From Oscillospiraceae bacterium (GTDB taxonomy: Bacteria > Bacillota > Clostridia > UMGS1883), in the NCBI GenBank assembly GCA_015069065.1, contig SVJI01000051.1, positions 1 through 8,998 on the forward strand: DNA of 8,998 nt, given 5' to 3'. The translations under genes and the position numbers were made by a program. How positions within the stretch are numbered: the first letter of the stretch is position 1; each line of letters begins with the position of its first letter. Shown piece after piece: positions 1-6,393 of this stretch. The notes beneath the pieces are model-generated. The model saw only the letters and a program-made list of their open reading frames with translations. It did no database searches and was not told the origin of the DNA.

Positions 1-20
1 ATCTGCTTTAAAATATCCAT
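1..20 (-). CDS. Start of a downstream gene, possibly KDPG aldolase (partial)
   Basis: Only the first codons are visible. On the minus strand an ATG at 20-18 opens the frame M-D-I-L-K-Q and runs off the left edge. A good Shine-Dalgarno (AAGGAAG) ends 8 nt before this ATG, and the gene lies 22 nt after the kdgK stop on the same strand, so it is very probably the next gene of the same operon. In Clostridia kdgK is very often followed by eda, the aldolase that splits 2-keto-3-deoxy-6-phosphogluconate into pyruvate and glyceraldehyde 3-phosphate. That identity is inferred from context only; six residues cannot establish a family. Confidence 0.55.
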
Positions 21-42
21 TCTTCAATCTTCCTTTCTGAAT

Positions 43-1074
43 TTATCTCTGTACACGTCCGCTGCCGTCTCCGCCAACAAGGTTATCAACCTCAGCGCGT
101 GTAACTATGTTCATATCTCCGGGGATAGTGTGCTTAAGAGCAGATGCAGCTACACCAAACTCCAATGCATCCTTAAAGTTTTTACCGTCAAGGAAGCCGC
201 AGATAGTACCACCTGCAAAGCTGTCTCCACCACCAACGCGGTCAACAATGGGAGAAATTCTGTATTCTCTTGAATGATAGAATTCTTTGGTATCTCTTGA
301 ATAGATACATGCAGACCAACCGTTATCTGAAGCAGAGTGAGAAACTCTGAGAGAGGATATTACATATTCAAAATTAAATTTTTCAACCATCTGTTCAAAA
401 ATGCTCTTATAACCTGCAAGCTCAAGTTCTCCGCTTGTTACATCTGTCTCTCCGGGCTTGAAACCAAGAACTTTTTCTGCATCTTCTTCATTTCCGATAC
501 ATACATCAACATATTTCATAAGATTTGACATGATACGCTGAGCCTTTTCACTTGACCAGAGCTTCTTTCTGAAGTTAAGGTCACATGAAACTTTAACGCC
601 CTTAGCCTTAGCTGCCTTTAAAGCTATTTCAGTAAGCTCTGCTGCCTGATCTGAAACAGCGGGGGTAATTCCTGTAAAATGGAACCAGTCGCAACCGTCA
701 AAAATCTTATCAAAATCAAAATCCTCGGCAACTGCTGTAGATATTGAAGAATGTGCTCTGTCATACACAACATTGGAAGCACGCATTGAAGCACCTGTTT
801 CAAGGAAATAAATACCCAATCTTTCACCGCCGCGCGCAATATTGTCAGTCTTGACATTCATTTTACGAAGTGCTGCTACCGCACAATCACCGATCGGATT
901 TGCAGGAACCTTTGTCACGAATTCTGCGTCATGTCCGTAGTTTGCCAGAGATACTGCAACATTTGCCTCTCCACCGCCGTAGCAAACATCAAACTCGTCT
1001 GCCTGAAGAAATCTCTCATTGTTGGGTGTTGATAAACGAAGCATTATCTCGCCCATTGTAACTATTTTTGCCAT
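43..1074 (-). CDS. kdgK: 2-keto-3-deoxygluconate kinase, PfkB family
   Basis: A cytosolic PfkB/ribokinase-fold sugar kinase of 343 aa, predicted to phosphorylate 2-keto-3-deoxygluconate to KDPG with ATP, the step that feeds uronate/pectin breakdown into the lower Entner-Doudoroff route. Visible signatures are the N-terminal glycine-rich substrate motif YGGGEANVAVSLANYG (about residues 32-47), the CDLNFR strand (164-169) typical of KDG kinases, and the C-terminal DRVGGGDSFAGG motif (278-289), whose Asp284 is the expected catalytic base. The tail GDGSGRVQR is, from memory, common in clostridial KdgK proteins. The start is well supported by AAAGGAGAGG at 1089-1080, five nt before the ATG. It is divergent from an AraC regulator and followed by a probable operon partner. 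A related PfkB specificity (another ketose or sugar acid) is the main alternative. Confidence 0.87.
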   Translation of the reverse strand: MAKIVTMGEIMLRLSTPNNERFLQADEFDVCYGGGEANVAVSLANYGHDAEFVTKVPANPIGDCAVAALRKMNVKTDNIARGGERLGIYFLETGASMRASNVVYDRAHSSISTAVAEDFDFDKIFDGCDWFHFTGITPAVSDQAAELTEIALKAAKAKGVKVSCDLNFRKKLWSSEKAQRIMSNLMKYVDVCIGNEEDAEKVLGFKPGETDVTSGELELAGYKSIFEQMVEKFNFEYVISSLRVSHSASDNGWSACIYSRDTKEFYHSREYRISPIVDRVGGGDSFAGGTICGFLDGKNFKDALEFGVAASALKHTIPGDMNIVTRAEVDNLVGGDGSGRVQR

Positions 1075-1103
1075 TTTAACCTCTCCTTTAAATCATAATA
1101 TAT

Positions 1104-1132
1104 TTGACATCCAGTCCACTTAGTTATATAAT
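1104..1132 (+). promoter_or_regulatory. Consensus sigma-A promoter for the AraC regulator
   Basis: TTGACA at 1104-1109 and TATAAT at 1127-1132 are separated by exactly 17 nt, a perfect match to the vegetative consensus. Transcription should start near 1139, leaving a leader of about 80 nt before the ATG at 1220 that includes the right arm of the inverted repeat. The -35 lies within the left arm, so a protein bound there would block this promoter, consistent with autorepression. Confidence 0.8.
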
Positions 1133-1156
1133 AGCACCATATAGCAGGTTAGTCAT
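1128..1156 (-). promoter_or_regulatory. Candidate kdgK promoter (weak -35, extended -10)
   Basis: On the minus strand ATGACT (1156-1151) is followed after 17 nt by TATTAT (1133-1128), preceded by TGC as in extended -10 elements. The -35 matches only four of six consensus bases, as expected for an activator-dependent promoter. Its -10 overlaps the araC -10 on the other strand, so the two promoters should compete for polymerase. The predicted start near 1121 gives a leader of about 47 nt. Confidence 0.4.
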
Positions 1157-1204
1157 CAATTATGTTGTGATAAATGTCAAATATATTATGATTTTAGTTT
1201 TTTT

Positions 1205-1213
1205 AAAGAGGTG
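1205..1213 (+). promoter_or_regulatory. Ribosome binding site that sets the AraC start at 1220
   Basis: AAAGAGGTG lies 6 nt before ATG 1220. The GTG at 1211, which would give a start nine bases earlier, is the end of this Shine-Dalgarno and has no suitable site of its own, so the ATG at 1220 is preferred. Confidence 0.75.
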
Positions 1214-1219
1214 AATTTT

Positions 1220-2107
1220 ATGCCGAGTTATGATTACAGCGGAGCTGCACAAACAAACTTACTGACGGTGTTTCGTTCCTCTCTCACCCATAAGAGAGAT
1301 ATTTTCACAGAACATCACCATACTGCCTTTGAGATAACAATGGTATTATCCGGCAGTGGTATATATTCCACCAAAACAGGTGATTTTTCCTTTGAAAAGG
1401 ATGATATTTTTTTCTTCAGCACAGACGAATTTCATTGGATAAAACATTTAAACTCGAATGCCGAATTTTTGAATATACATTTTGAACCCAGATTCATATG
1501 GTCTGAAAATTTTGGATTTTCAAATAAAGAACTCATAAAAATATTTTTCAGCCGTAAAAAGAAACCCCTGAATAAAATTCCCTGTAACGAAAATTCTGCA
1601 CTAGTTATCAGGAATTTGATATTTAATATTGAAAACGAAATTGCCCTGAAGAAACAAGAATATGAGACCATGCTTAAAGTTCATATTGTAAATATTTTAG
1701 TTGAGATAATGCGCTACTGTGAGGGTCAGCTTTCAGAACACGATGTTTCCTACAGTACACAGTCGTTAAAGTATATGGAGGACGCACTTAACTACATAGA
1801 TGAACATATCGAAAGTGAGCTTACACTGGAAACACTTTCTGATGTCGCGCATATGAGCAAGACATATTTCTGCTGTCAGTTTCGTAAGCTGAACGGAATA
1901 TCTCCTTGGGAGTATATTACGATCAAGCGTATAGAAAGAGCAATTTTATATATTGAGTCCACGAATTTGACACGTCTTGAAATAGCAACGAAATGCGGGT
2001 ATAATAACACCGCAAATTTTTATCATGCCTTTAAGCGTGTCACCGGAAAAACTCCGGGAGATTATAAGAAACTTTCAACCGATATTCTGCCTAAGCGTTC
2101 CCAGTAG
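1220..2107 (+). CDS. AraC/XylS-family transcriptional regulator
   Basis: A 295-aa cytosolic DNA-binding protein. The N-terminal part (about residues 10-95) looks like an AraC-type cupin: a histidine-rich EHHHTAFEI strand, a VLSGSGIY turn and the F-x-x-D-D-I-F-F-F segment are typical of sugar-binding regulators. The C-terminal part (about 186-285) holds the paired helix-turn-helix domain, with TLETLSDVAHMSKTYF as the first HTH, then SPWEYI, and the family signature around GYNNTANFYHAFKRVTGKTPGDY. It is transcribed away from kdgK across a shared control region with a perfect inverted repeat, so local control of kdgK in response to a sugar acid is the natural inference; the ligand is unknown. 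Its last ten codons plus stop overlap the end of sigF on the other strand, and no terminator is visible after it. Confidence 0.88.
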   Translation: MPSYDYSGAAQTNLLTVFRSSLTHKRDIFTEHHHTAFEITMVLSGSGIYSTKTGDFSFEKDDIFFFSTDEFHWIKHLNSNAEFLNIHFEPRFIWSENFGFSNKELIKIFFSRKKKPLNKIPCNENSALVIRNLIFNIENEIALKKQEYETMLKVHIVNILVEIMRYCEGQLSEHDVSYSTQSLKYMEDALNYIDEHIESELTLETLSDVAHMSKTYFCCQFRKLNGISPWEYITIKRIERAILYIESTNLTRLEIATKCGYNNTANFYHAFKRVTGKTPGDYKKLSTDILPKRSQ

Positions 2108-2797
2108 TTTTTTTTCTATGCGTGAAATCTGCACCTGACTTACCCCCATTATTTTAGCTACCTCACTTTGTGTTTTTTCTTTATAATATCTGAGTAATAA
2201 AATCTGTCTTTCTTTTGAGGACAGATTTTCTATCGCCTGACGCAGTGTGACTGACATAATCAACTTATCTTCGCCATCATTAGCGTTTCCGTAAACCTTA
2301 TCAATTAAAAGAATGGGAGTATTCTCTCCGTCGTGAACAGTTCGGTATAATGACTCAGTTGGTTGTGTTGCCTCAAGGGAAAGCATTACTTCACTTACAC
2401 TGCAATTTATCATTTCCGAAATTTCTGCAACTGTTGCATCACTGCCTTTTTGCAGATATATTTTCTCTGCGGCACTTTTTGCAAGAGCTGCTGTTTCTTT
2501 AAGGCTCCTACTCACTTTTATCATTCCATCGTCGCGCAGAAAGCGACGTATTTCCCCTATAATCATAGGAACAGCGTATGTGGAAAACTCAACATTATAA
2601 CTCGTATCAAATTTATTTACTGCTTTAATCAAACCGATTGCACCCAGCTGAAATAAATCATCTGCCTCTACCCCTCTGCCGGAAAATTTCCGCACTGCAC
2701 TCCAGATAAGGCCTCTGTTTTGAAGCGTTATATTTTCAAGCGCGGATTTATCACCGGATTGAGCTAATGCAATCAAACGGTAATTCTCTTCTTTCAT
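2075..2797 (-). CDS. sigF: Forespore-specific RNA polymerase sigma factor SigF (SpoIIAC)
   Basis: A sigma-70 family protein of 240 aa without region 1.1, slightly shorter than the 255 aa of B. subtilis SigF. Region 2 (about residues 20-100) contains DDLFQLGAIGLIKAVNKFD, the core-binding and -10-recognition part, running into FLRDDGMIKVSRSLKE. Region 3 is about 105-165. Region 4 (about 185-236) carries the -35-reading helix-turn-helix TQSEVAKIMGVSQVQISR. Position as third gene after spoIIAA and spoIIAB identifies it as SigF rather than the similar SigG. It directs early forespore transcription after septation and is held inactive by SpoIIAB. The start has AAGGAAG upstream and lies 13 nt after the spoIIAB stop. 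The 3' end overlaps araC by 33 bp, and no spoVA genes follow, unlike B. subtilis. Confidence 0.93.
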   Translation of the reverse strand: MKEENYRLIALAQSGDKSALENITLQNRGLIWSAVRKFSGRGVEADDLFQLGAIGLIKAVNKFDTSYNVEFSTYAVPMIIGEIRRFLRDDGMIKVSRSLKETAALAKSAAEKIYLQKGSDATVAEISEMINCSVSEVMLSLEATQPTESLYRTVHDGENTPILLIDKVYGNANDGEDKLIMSVTLRQAIENLSSKERQILLLRYYKEKTQSEVAKIMGVSQVQISRIEKKLLGTLRQNIG

Positions 2798-2810
2798 ACC
2801 GGCACTTCCT

Positions 2811-3224
2811 TCAAAATTGCTTTGTCATAATTACGGTAGTTCCATCTCCATGTTCACTTATAATATGTAAAGAATCCATGAAACTCTCCATGACGGTGAA
2901 CCCCATACCACTTCTGTCGCACTCAGGCTTTGATGTATATAAAGGTTGCCGTGCCTGAGCGATATCTGATATCCCAATTCCTCTGTCATGCACTTTGATG
3001 GTAAGCAATCTTTCTTCAATTTCAAACTCAAGTACTACACGCCCATTTCTGTTTTCATATCCGTGTATAATAGAGTTTGTAACAGCTTCTGAAACAGCCG
3101 TTTTTACATCCGCCATTTGTTCTATGGTAGGGTCAAGCGGCATAATAAAGCCGGATGCAATAATTCTTGCTAATCCCTCATTTATACCTTTTGCATCAAA
3201 TTCAGCTTTAAGATAGTTTTTCAT
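2811..3224 (-). CDS. spoIIAB: Anti-sigma F factor and serine kinase SpoIIAB
   Basis: A GHKL-fold ATP-binding protein of 137 aa that binds and silences SigF, and also phosphorylates the anti-anti-sigma factor SpoIIAA. The N-box EAVTN (residues 46-50) has its Glu and Asn at the same numbers as in B. subtilis. Arg20, known to contact both partners in the Bacillus protein, is conserved. The G1 box D80-R-G-I-G84, the RQPLYTSKPE lid segment (92-101) and the G2 box DRSGMGF (103-109) follow. The protein ends soon after the last strand and lacks roughly nine residues of tail found in B. subtilis (146 aa). The start overlaps the spoIIAA stop as ATGA, which suggests coupled translation and fixed stoichiometry of the antagonists. 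Confidence 0.95.
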   Translation of the reverse strand: MKNYLKAEFDAKGINEGLARIIASGFIMPLDPTIEQMADVKTAVSEAVTNSIIHGYENRNGRVVLEFEIEERLLTIKVHDRGIGISDIAQARQPLYTSKPECDRSGMGFTVMESFMDSLHIISEHGDGTTVIMTKQF

Positions 3225-3592
3225 TTCATCTCATTCCTTTCGCCTTTGTTTGTATCCTGTAATGCAAAATCTGCTTCATGTACATCTTTATAACATTCTA
3301 TTACTTTTCCTATACCACTAAGCTCAATCATTCTTTTTATTGTTTGAATTGCGCCGCACAATACCAGTTTTCCGCCTATTGCACGAACGGTTTTGTATCG
3401 TCCTACAATCAAACCTATTCCCGAGGAATCCATAAGAGTAACTTCTTTTAGATTTATTATTAAATTTTTCTTTGAAGATGCTCCTATTTCAATGTCAATT
3501 CTTCCTTTAAGCTCTGCCGCGGCGTATTGGTCAATTTCTCCGTAAAGATTTACAACAAGAGCATTTTTTGTACTTGTAAATTCTTTTCCCAT
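3221..3592 (-). CDS. spoIIAA: Anti-sigma F factor antagonist SpoIIAA (STAS domain)
   Basis: A single STAS-domain protein of 123 aa, close to the usual 117. Unphosphorylated SpoIIAA binds SpoIIAB and frees SigF; SpoIIAB phosphorylates it and SpoIIE dephosphorylates it. The phosphorylation loop is MDSSGIGLIVGRY; Ser56, the first serine after Asp55, aligns with phosphorylated Ser58 of B. subtilis. LYGEIDQYAAAELK (about 16-29) is the characteristic first strand and helix. The frame is open upstream to an ATG at 3646, but only the ATG at 3592 has a proper Shine-Dalgarno and gives the family-like N-terminus. First gene of the spoIIA operon here; SpoIIE must be encoded elsewhere. Confidence 0.94.
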   Translation of the reverse strand: MGKEFTSTKNALVVNLYGEIDQYAAAELKGRIDIEIGASSKKNLIINLKEVTLMDSSGIGLIVGRYKTVRAIGGKLVLCGAIQTIKRMIELSGIGKVIECYKDVHEADFALQDTNKGERNEMK

Positions 3593-3601
3593 TCTCAGTA
3601 T

Positions 3602-3610
3602 CCTTCCTTT
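3602..3610 (-). promoter_or_regulatory. Ribosome binding site that sets the SpoIIAA start
   Basis: AAAGGAAGG on the minus strand ends 9 nt before the ATG at 3592. The in-frame ATGs at 3646 and 3622 lack a comparable site and would add 18 or 10 residues not present in the family. Confidence 0.7.
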
Positions 3611-3626
3611 CGTATGTTGCATAAAT

Positions 3627-3665
3627 ATTTTAACACATATTTCCATGCATAAAATGAGAACCTTT
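3627..3665 (-). promoter_or_regulatory. Candidate spoIIA promoter region
   Basis: The 96 nt between the sbcC terminator and spoIIAA must hold the operon promoter if the terminator works. In Bacillus and Clostridium this operon is driven by SigH. A loose SigH-like arrangement is seen: AAAGGTTCT (3665-3657) and ATGGAAA (3646-3640), but the spacing is 10 nt rather than 11-12 and both elements have mismatches. An extended -10 of sigma-A type, TGT followed by TAAAAT (3632-3627), lies just downstream without a clear -35. Which is used cannot be decided by eye. Confidence 0.3.
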
Positions 3666-3688
3666 GTAATATAATATATTCTTTTGAC

Positions 3689-3740
3689 AAAAATAGGGGA
3701 TGTTTAAAAAGTATGGTCTTTTTAAACATCCCCTATTTTT
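3689..3740 (-). terminator. Rho-independent terminator after sbcC
   Basis: A perfect 22-bp stem (3689-3710 with 3719-3740) encloses an 8-nt loop at 3711-3718. It has a G/C-rich block of AGGGGAT type in the middle and A/T runs at each end, so the minus-strand RNA finishes with UAUUUUUG. The first two bases of the sbcC TAA stop codon fall in the stem, so the hairpin begins at the stop itself. The structure would also terminate plus-strand RNA. Confidence 0.9.
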
Positions 3741-6393
3741 ATAAATGCACTATAATTCGGCTTCCTTTACGTTCCTTTTTTACCTCTATTTGTGTAAAAA
3801 TATTATCCTTTAATTCATCCACGTGAGAGATAATACCGATCAAACAACCTGCATTATTCATTTTACCAAGTACTGTAAGAGCGTCTGATATAGATGCTGT
3901 GTCGAGCGAACCAAAGCCCTCATCAATAAACATAGTTTCAATTTTTATACCTGAGCTTTCTGCCTGAACAACGGTGGATAGCCCGATTGAAAGGCTTAGA
4001 GATACTAAAAACTTCTCCCCTCCTGAGAGCGTCGATACACTTCTTCTTTCTCCTGAGAAAGAATCAAAAACTTCAAGCTCAAGTCCACTCTTTCTGCTGG
4101 CACCACTTTTTTCCAGAGTTCTTAAAATACGGTATCTTCCACCATGTACACTGGCAAGCAGTCGATTTGCTTCTGTAGTTATGTGTGAAAGCACAACGCC
4201 TAATAAATAACGCTGAATACCAACTCCATTATCGCCACGCATTCTTCGTGCAAAAATTAAATTTTTCTTATTCTGCTCATCTTCAATAATAAATTCGGAA
4301 AATTTTTTTGTCAAATATTCTTGTGCTTCTTTTGCCTGTTTTATCTCTGACTCAAGTAATACACTTTCTTTATTCACCTCTAAAATCTGCTTTTGTGTTT
4401 CTGTAAAATTATTTCTAATTAAATTGATGTCGGGAATTTCAGACTCCTTAACCTCATGACGAATCTGCGTTACCATGGAGCGCAGTTGTGTTAATTCTGA
4501 ATTATAGTCAGAAATTGCTGATTGCAGCATGTTTAGTTCTGCTTCTTCCATAATATGCTGAAGATAATCACTCTCGTCTTTAAATCCATTTACAATAATC
4601 GCATCTGTGAGGGCTATATAGTTTTCCTTTGAGGCATTCAAAGTATTTTCGTAATCTTCCTCACCTATTCTAATTGATGTCTTTATCTCAATAATTAAAG
4701 ACTCAACCTTTGATGCAGTATGTATTGCCTCTGTAAGTTCTTTATCGTACAGCCTCACGTTTTCTTTTAATCTGATAATTTCCTTATGTAAATAGTCAAT
4801 ATCTTCAAAGCCTGTTTCAAACGTCATGGATAGATTGCTTATCACTGCTTCTTCCCCTGCTATTTCAAGCAATATTTCCTGAAGTTTTGTTTCTTCATCA
4901 TTCAAAATGTTTTCCTGCTTGGCAAGCTCAGACTTTAACTCATCTCTTATCATAGTCTTCTTCTTAATTTCTGAATCTTTACTTTCAAGTAGCGTTCTGT
5001 CAGTATAACTGTCTGTTTTTTCTGCAGGTTTAGGATGCGTCAGACTTCCGCACACGGGACACGGTTTATTCTCTTTAAGTTCAGCTGCAAGAACACTGCT
5101 AATTCCACCCATATATTGAGAAAGAAGAACTGAATACTCATCATATAACTGTACTAATTCTTTTTCCGTCGCCATACATTCATCATGTTTTTTTTGAACG
5201 GTAAGCCTATATGACATAACATTATTTTCAATTTCTTTACATTTGGTTGTCTTAATTTTTAAGGCTTGTTTTAATGAGGAAATGTGTTCGTAGGTGTTTT
5301 CCATACCCTCAAGTTCTTTGATGCGAGCTTTATTCTCTTCGTTTTCCAGAGCTTTTTCTTCAAGTGTGTGAATTAGATTTTTGACCTTTATACTTTCTTT
5401 AACTGTGTCATCATACTCTTTCTTTTTTTGTGCAATCACTTCTTTTTTCTTTGCAAGAAGCAATTTGTACTCGCAGTTTTTATCATATATCGGTGTAACC
5501 TTAGCTGCGGCTTTTGCTTTATCAGCTCTTTTTGCAGAGACTCTCATCTCTTCCTCAATGCCGGAAAGGGTTCTTATGCGTTCTTCCGCTTTTGATATAG
5601 TTTCGTATTTTTCTAATATGGTAGCGGCACTTTCCAGTTCTTCTTTCAATGCTGAATATTTCTCTTCCAGAGACTTTGTTTTTTCAGTATTTTTGCTATA
5701 AATATCTTCTTTCTCACAAATTAAAGCATCTAATTCTTCAAGTGTGCTGCAACCGATATTTTCAAGCATTGTCGTTAACTTAAGCTTAAGTGATTCAAGC
5801 TGGCGTTTTTTCTCATTTATAATCTCATAATATGAATTCGCAGCGGTCTGCCATTTTTGTGCGTCAAATAAGCTTACAAGGATTTTTTCTTTTTCCTCTG
5901 ATTTAGCAACGAGCAGTTTTTCAAACTGACCCTGCGGAAGAATTACTACCTGTCTGAATTGCTCATAATTCAGACCTATTAGCTCGATGGCTTTTTCTTC
6001 TACATCCTTTAAATGCGGATTTTCAAAAAATGGTGCATATTCTCCGCACTCTGTCATAAAAAATGCATTTTGTGTACTTGTTAAATTCACTCTCTTTTGT
6101 TGAAGTTTTCTTATGAATTTATACTTTTTACCTCTCACTTCAAAAATAAGCTCGACCTCTGTATCGTTGTCTGCAGCTGCAAACTGGCATCTCATAGCAA
6201 AGATGTCGCCTCTGCCTCCGCCGCTGCTTTTTCCATATAATGAATATGTGATTGCGTCAAGTATTACTGTTTTTCCCGCACCAGTTTTTCCTGAAATAAG
6301 AAATAACCCTGTTTGGTACAATTGTTCAAAATCTATAAACTGCTCTTCAAGATACGCTCCAAAAGCCTTAAATCTCAGGCTGATTAGTTTCAC
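3739..6393 (-). CDS. sbcC: SbcC, SMC-like ATPase subunit of the SbcCD nuclease
   Basis: A Rad50/SbcC-type ATPase of 884 aa, compact compared with about 1050 in E. coli and 1130 in B. subtilis. With SbcD it cuts DNA hairpins and processes blocked double-strand ends. Seen in order: Walker A GKTGAGKT (35-42), Q-loop region ILPQGQF (151-157), a long charged coiled coil (about 190-430), the zinc hook CPVCG (Cys445 and Cys448), a returning coiled coil (about 465-705), the ABC signature LSGGE (789-793), Walker B MFIDEGFGSLD (821-831) and the switch His857. The start is GTG, chosen because AGGAGG sits 7 nt upstream and the GTGA overlap with the sbcD stop is the usual coupling. The perfect terminator begins at its stop codon. 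All nucleotide-binding motifs are intact. Confidence 0.95.
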   Translation of the reverse strand: MKLISLRFKAFGAYLEEQFIDFEQLYQTGLFLISGKTGAGKTVILDAITYSLYGKSSGGGRGDIFAMRCQFAAADNDTEVELIFEVRGKKYKFIRKLQQKRVNLTSTQNAFFMTECGEYAPFFENPHLKDVEEKAIELIGLNYEQFRQVVILPQGQFEKLLVAKSEEKEKILVSLFDAQKWQTAANSYYEIINEKKRQLESLKLKLTTMLENIGCSTLEELDALICEKEDIYSKNTEKTKSLEEKYSALKEELESAATILEKYETISKAEERIRTLSGIEEEMRVSAKRADKAKAAAKVTPIYDKNCEYKLLLAKKKEVIAQKKKEYDDTVKESIKVKNLIHTLEEKALENEENKARIKELEGMENTYEHISSLKQALKIKTTKCKEIENNVMSYRLTVQKKHDECMATEKELVQLYDEYSVLLSQYMGGISSVLAAELKENKPCPVCGSLTHPKPAEKTDSYTDRTLLESKDSEIKKKTMIRDELKSELAKQENILNDEETKLQEILLEIAGEEAVISNLSMTFETGFEDIDYLHKEIIRLKENVRLYDKELTEAIHTASKVESLIIEIKTSIRIGEEDYENTLNASKENYIALTDAIIVNGFKDESDYLQHIMEEAELNMLQSAISDYNSELTQLRSMVTQIRHEVKESEIPDINLIRNNFTETQKQILEVNKESVLLESEIKQAKEAQEYLTKKFSEFIIEDEQNKKNLIFARRMRGDNGVGIQRYLLGVVLSHITTEANRLLASVHGGRYRILRTLEKSGASRKSGLELEVFDSFSGERRSVSTLSGGEKFLVSLSLSIGLSTVVQAESSGIKIETMFIDEGFGSLDTASISDALTVLGKMNNAGCLIGIISHVDELKDNIFTQIEVKKERKGSRIIVHL

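Larger units (their letters stand above)
1090..1194. repeat. Perfect 21-bp inverted repeat flanking divergent promoters (candidate operator pair)
   Basis: The arms at 1090-1110 and 1174-1194 are exact reverse complements over 21 bp, separated by 63 nt. Each arm holds the core ATATATTTGACAT in opposite orientation. Neither predicted transcript contains both arms: araC RNA should start near 1139 and kdgK RNA near 1121. An RNA hairpin is therefore unlikely and a DNA-binding role is favoured. The left arm covers the -35 of the araC promoter and reaches the kdgK ribosome binding site. The right arm lies about 53-73 bp upstream of the predicted kdgK start, a typical position for an AraC-type activator. 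Binding by the adjacent regulator is inference. Confidence 0.8.

Noticed and set aside
337..528. Short plus-strand and second minus-strand frames inside kdgK (also 624-857 and 870-1061)
   Set aside because: Shadows of the kinase reading frame; no start signals or recognisable protein features.
1090..1194. The inverted repeat as insertion-sequence or MITE ends
   Set aside because: No flanking target-site duplication could be seen, the spacer is too short for a gene, and the arms overlap promoter elements, which fits operators better.
1211..1213. GTG as start of the AraC regulator
   Set aside because: It forms part of the Shine-Dalgarno AAAGAGGTG that serves the ATG at 1220 and has no site of its own.
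2043..2057. Small hairpin CCGGA...TCCGG near the end of sigF/araC as a terminator
   Set aside because: Stem of only 5 bp, inside the AraC coding sequence, and not followed by a U-run in the sigF direction.
3593..3646. Longer SpoIIAA beginning at ATG 3646
   Set aside because: It would add 18 residues absent from the family and lacks a ribosome binding site; the ATG at 3592 has a clear one.
5381..5701. Plus-strand open frames antisense to sbcC and sbcD (also at 3974-4210, 6113-6493 and 6914-7117)
   Set aside because: They lie fully inside well-conserved genes on the other strand, have no convincing ribosome binding sites, and their translations are the low-complexity kind expected from antisense of Lys/Glu-rich coiled coil.
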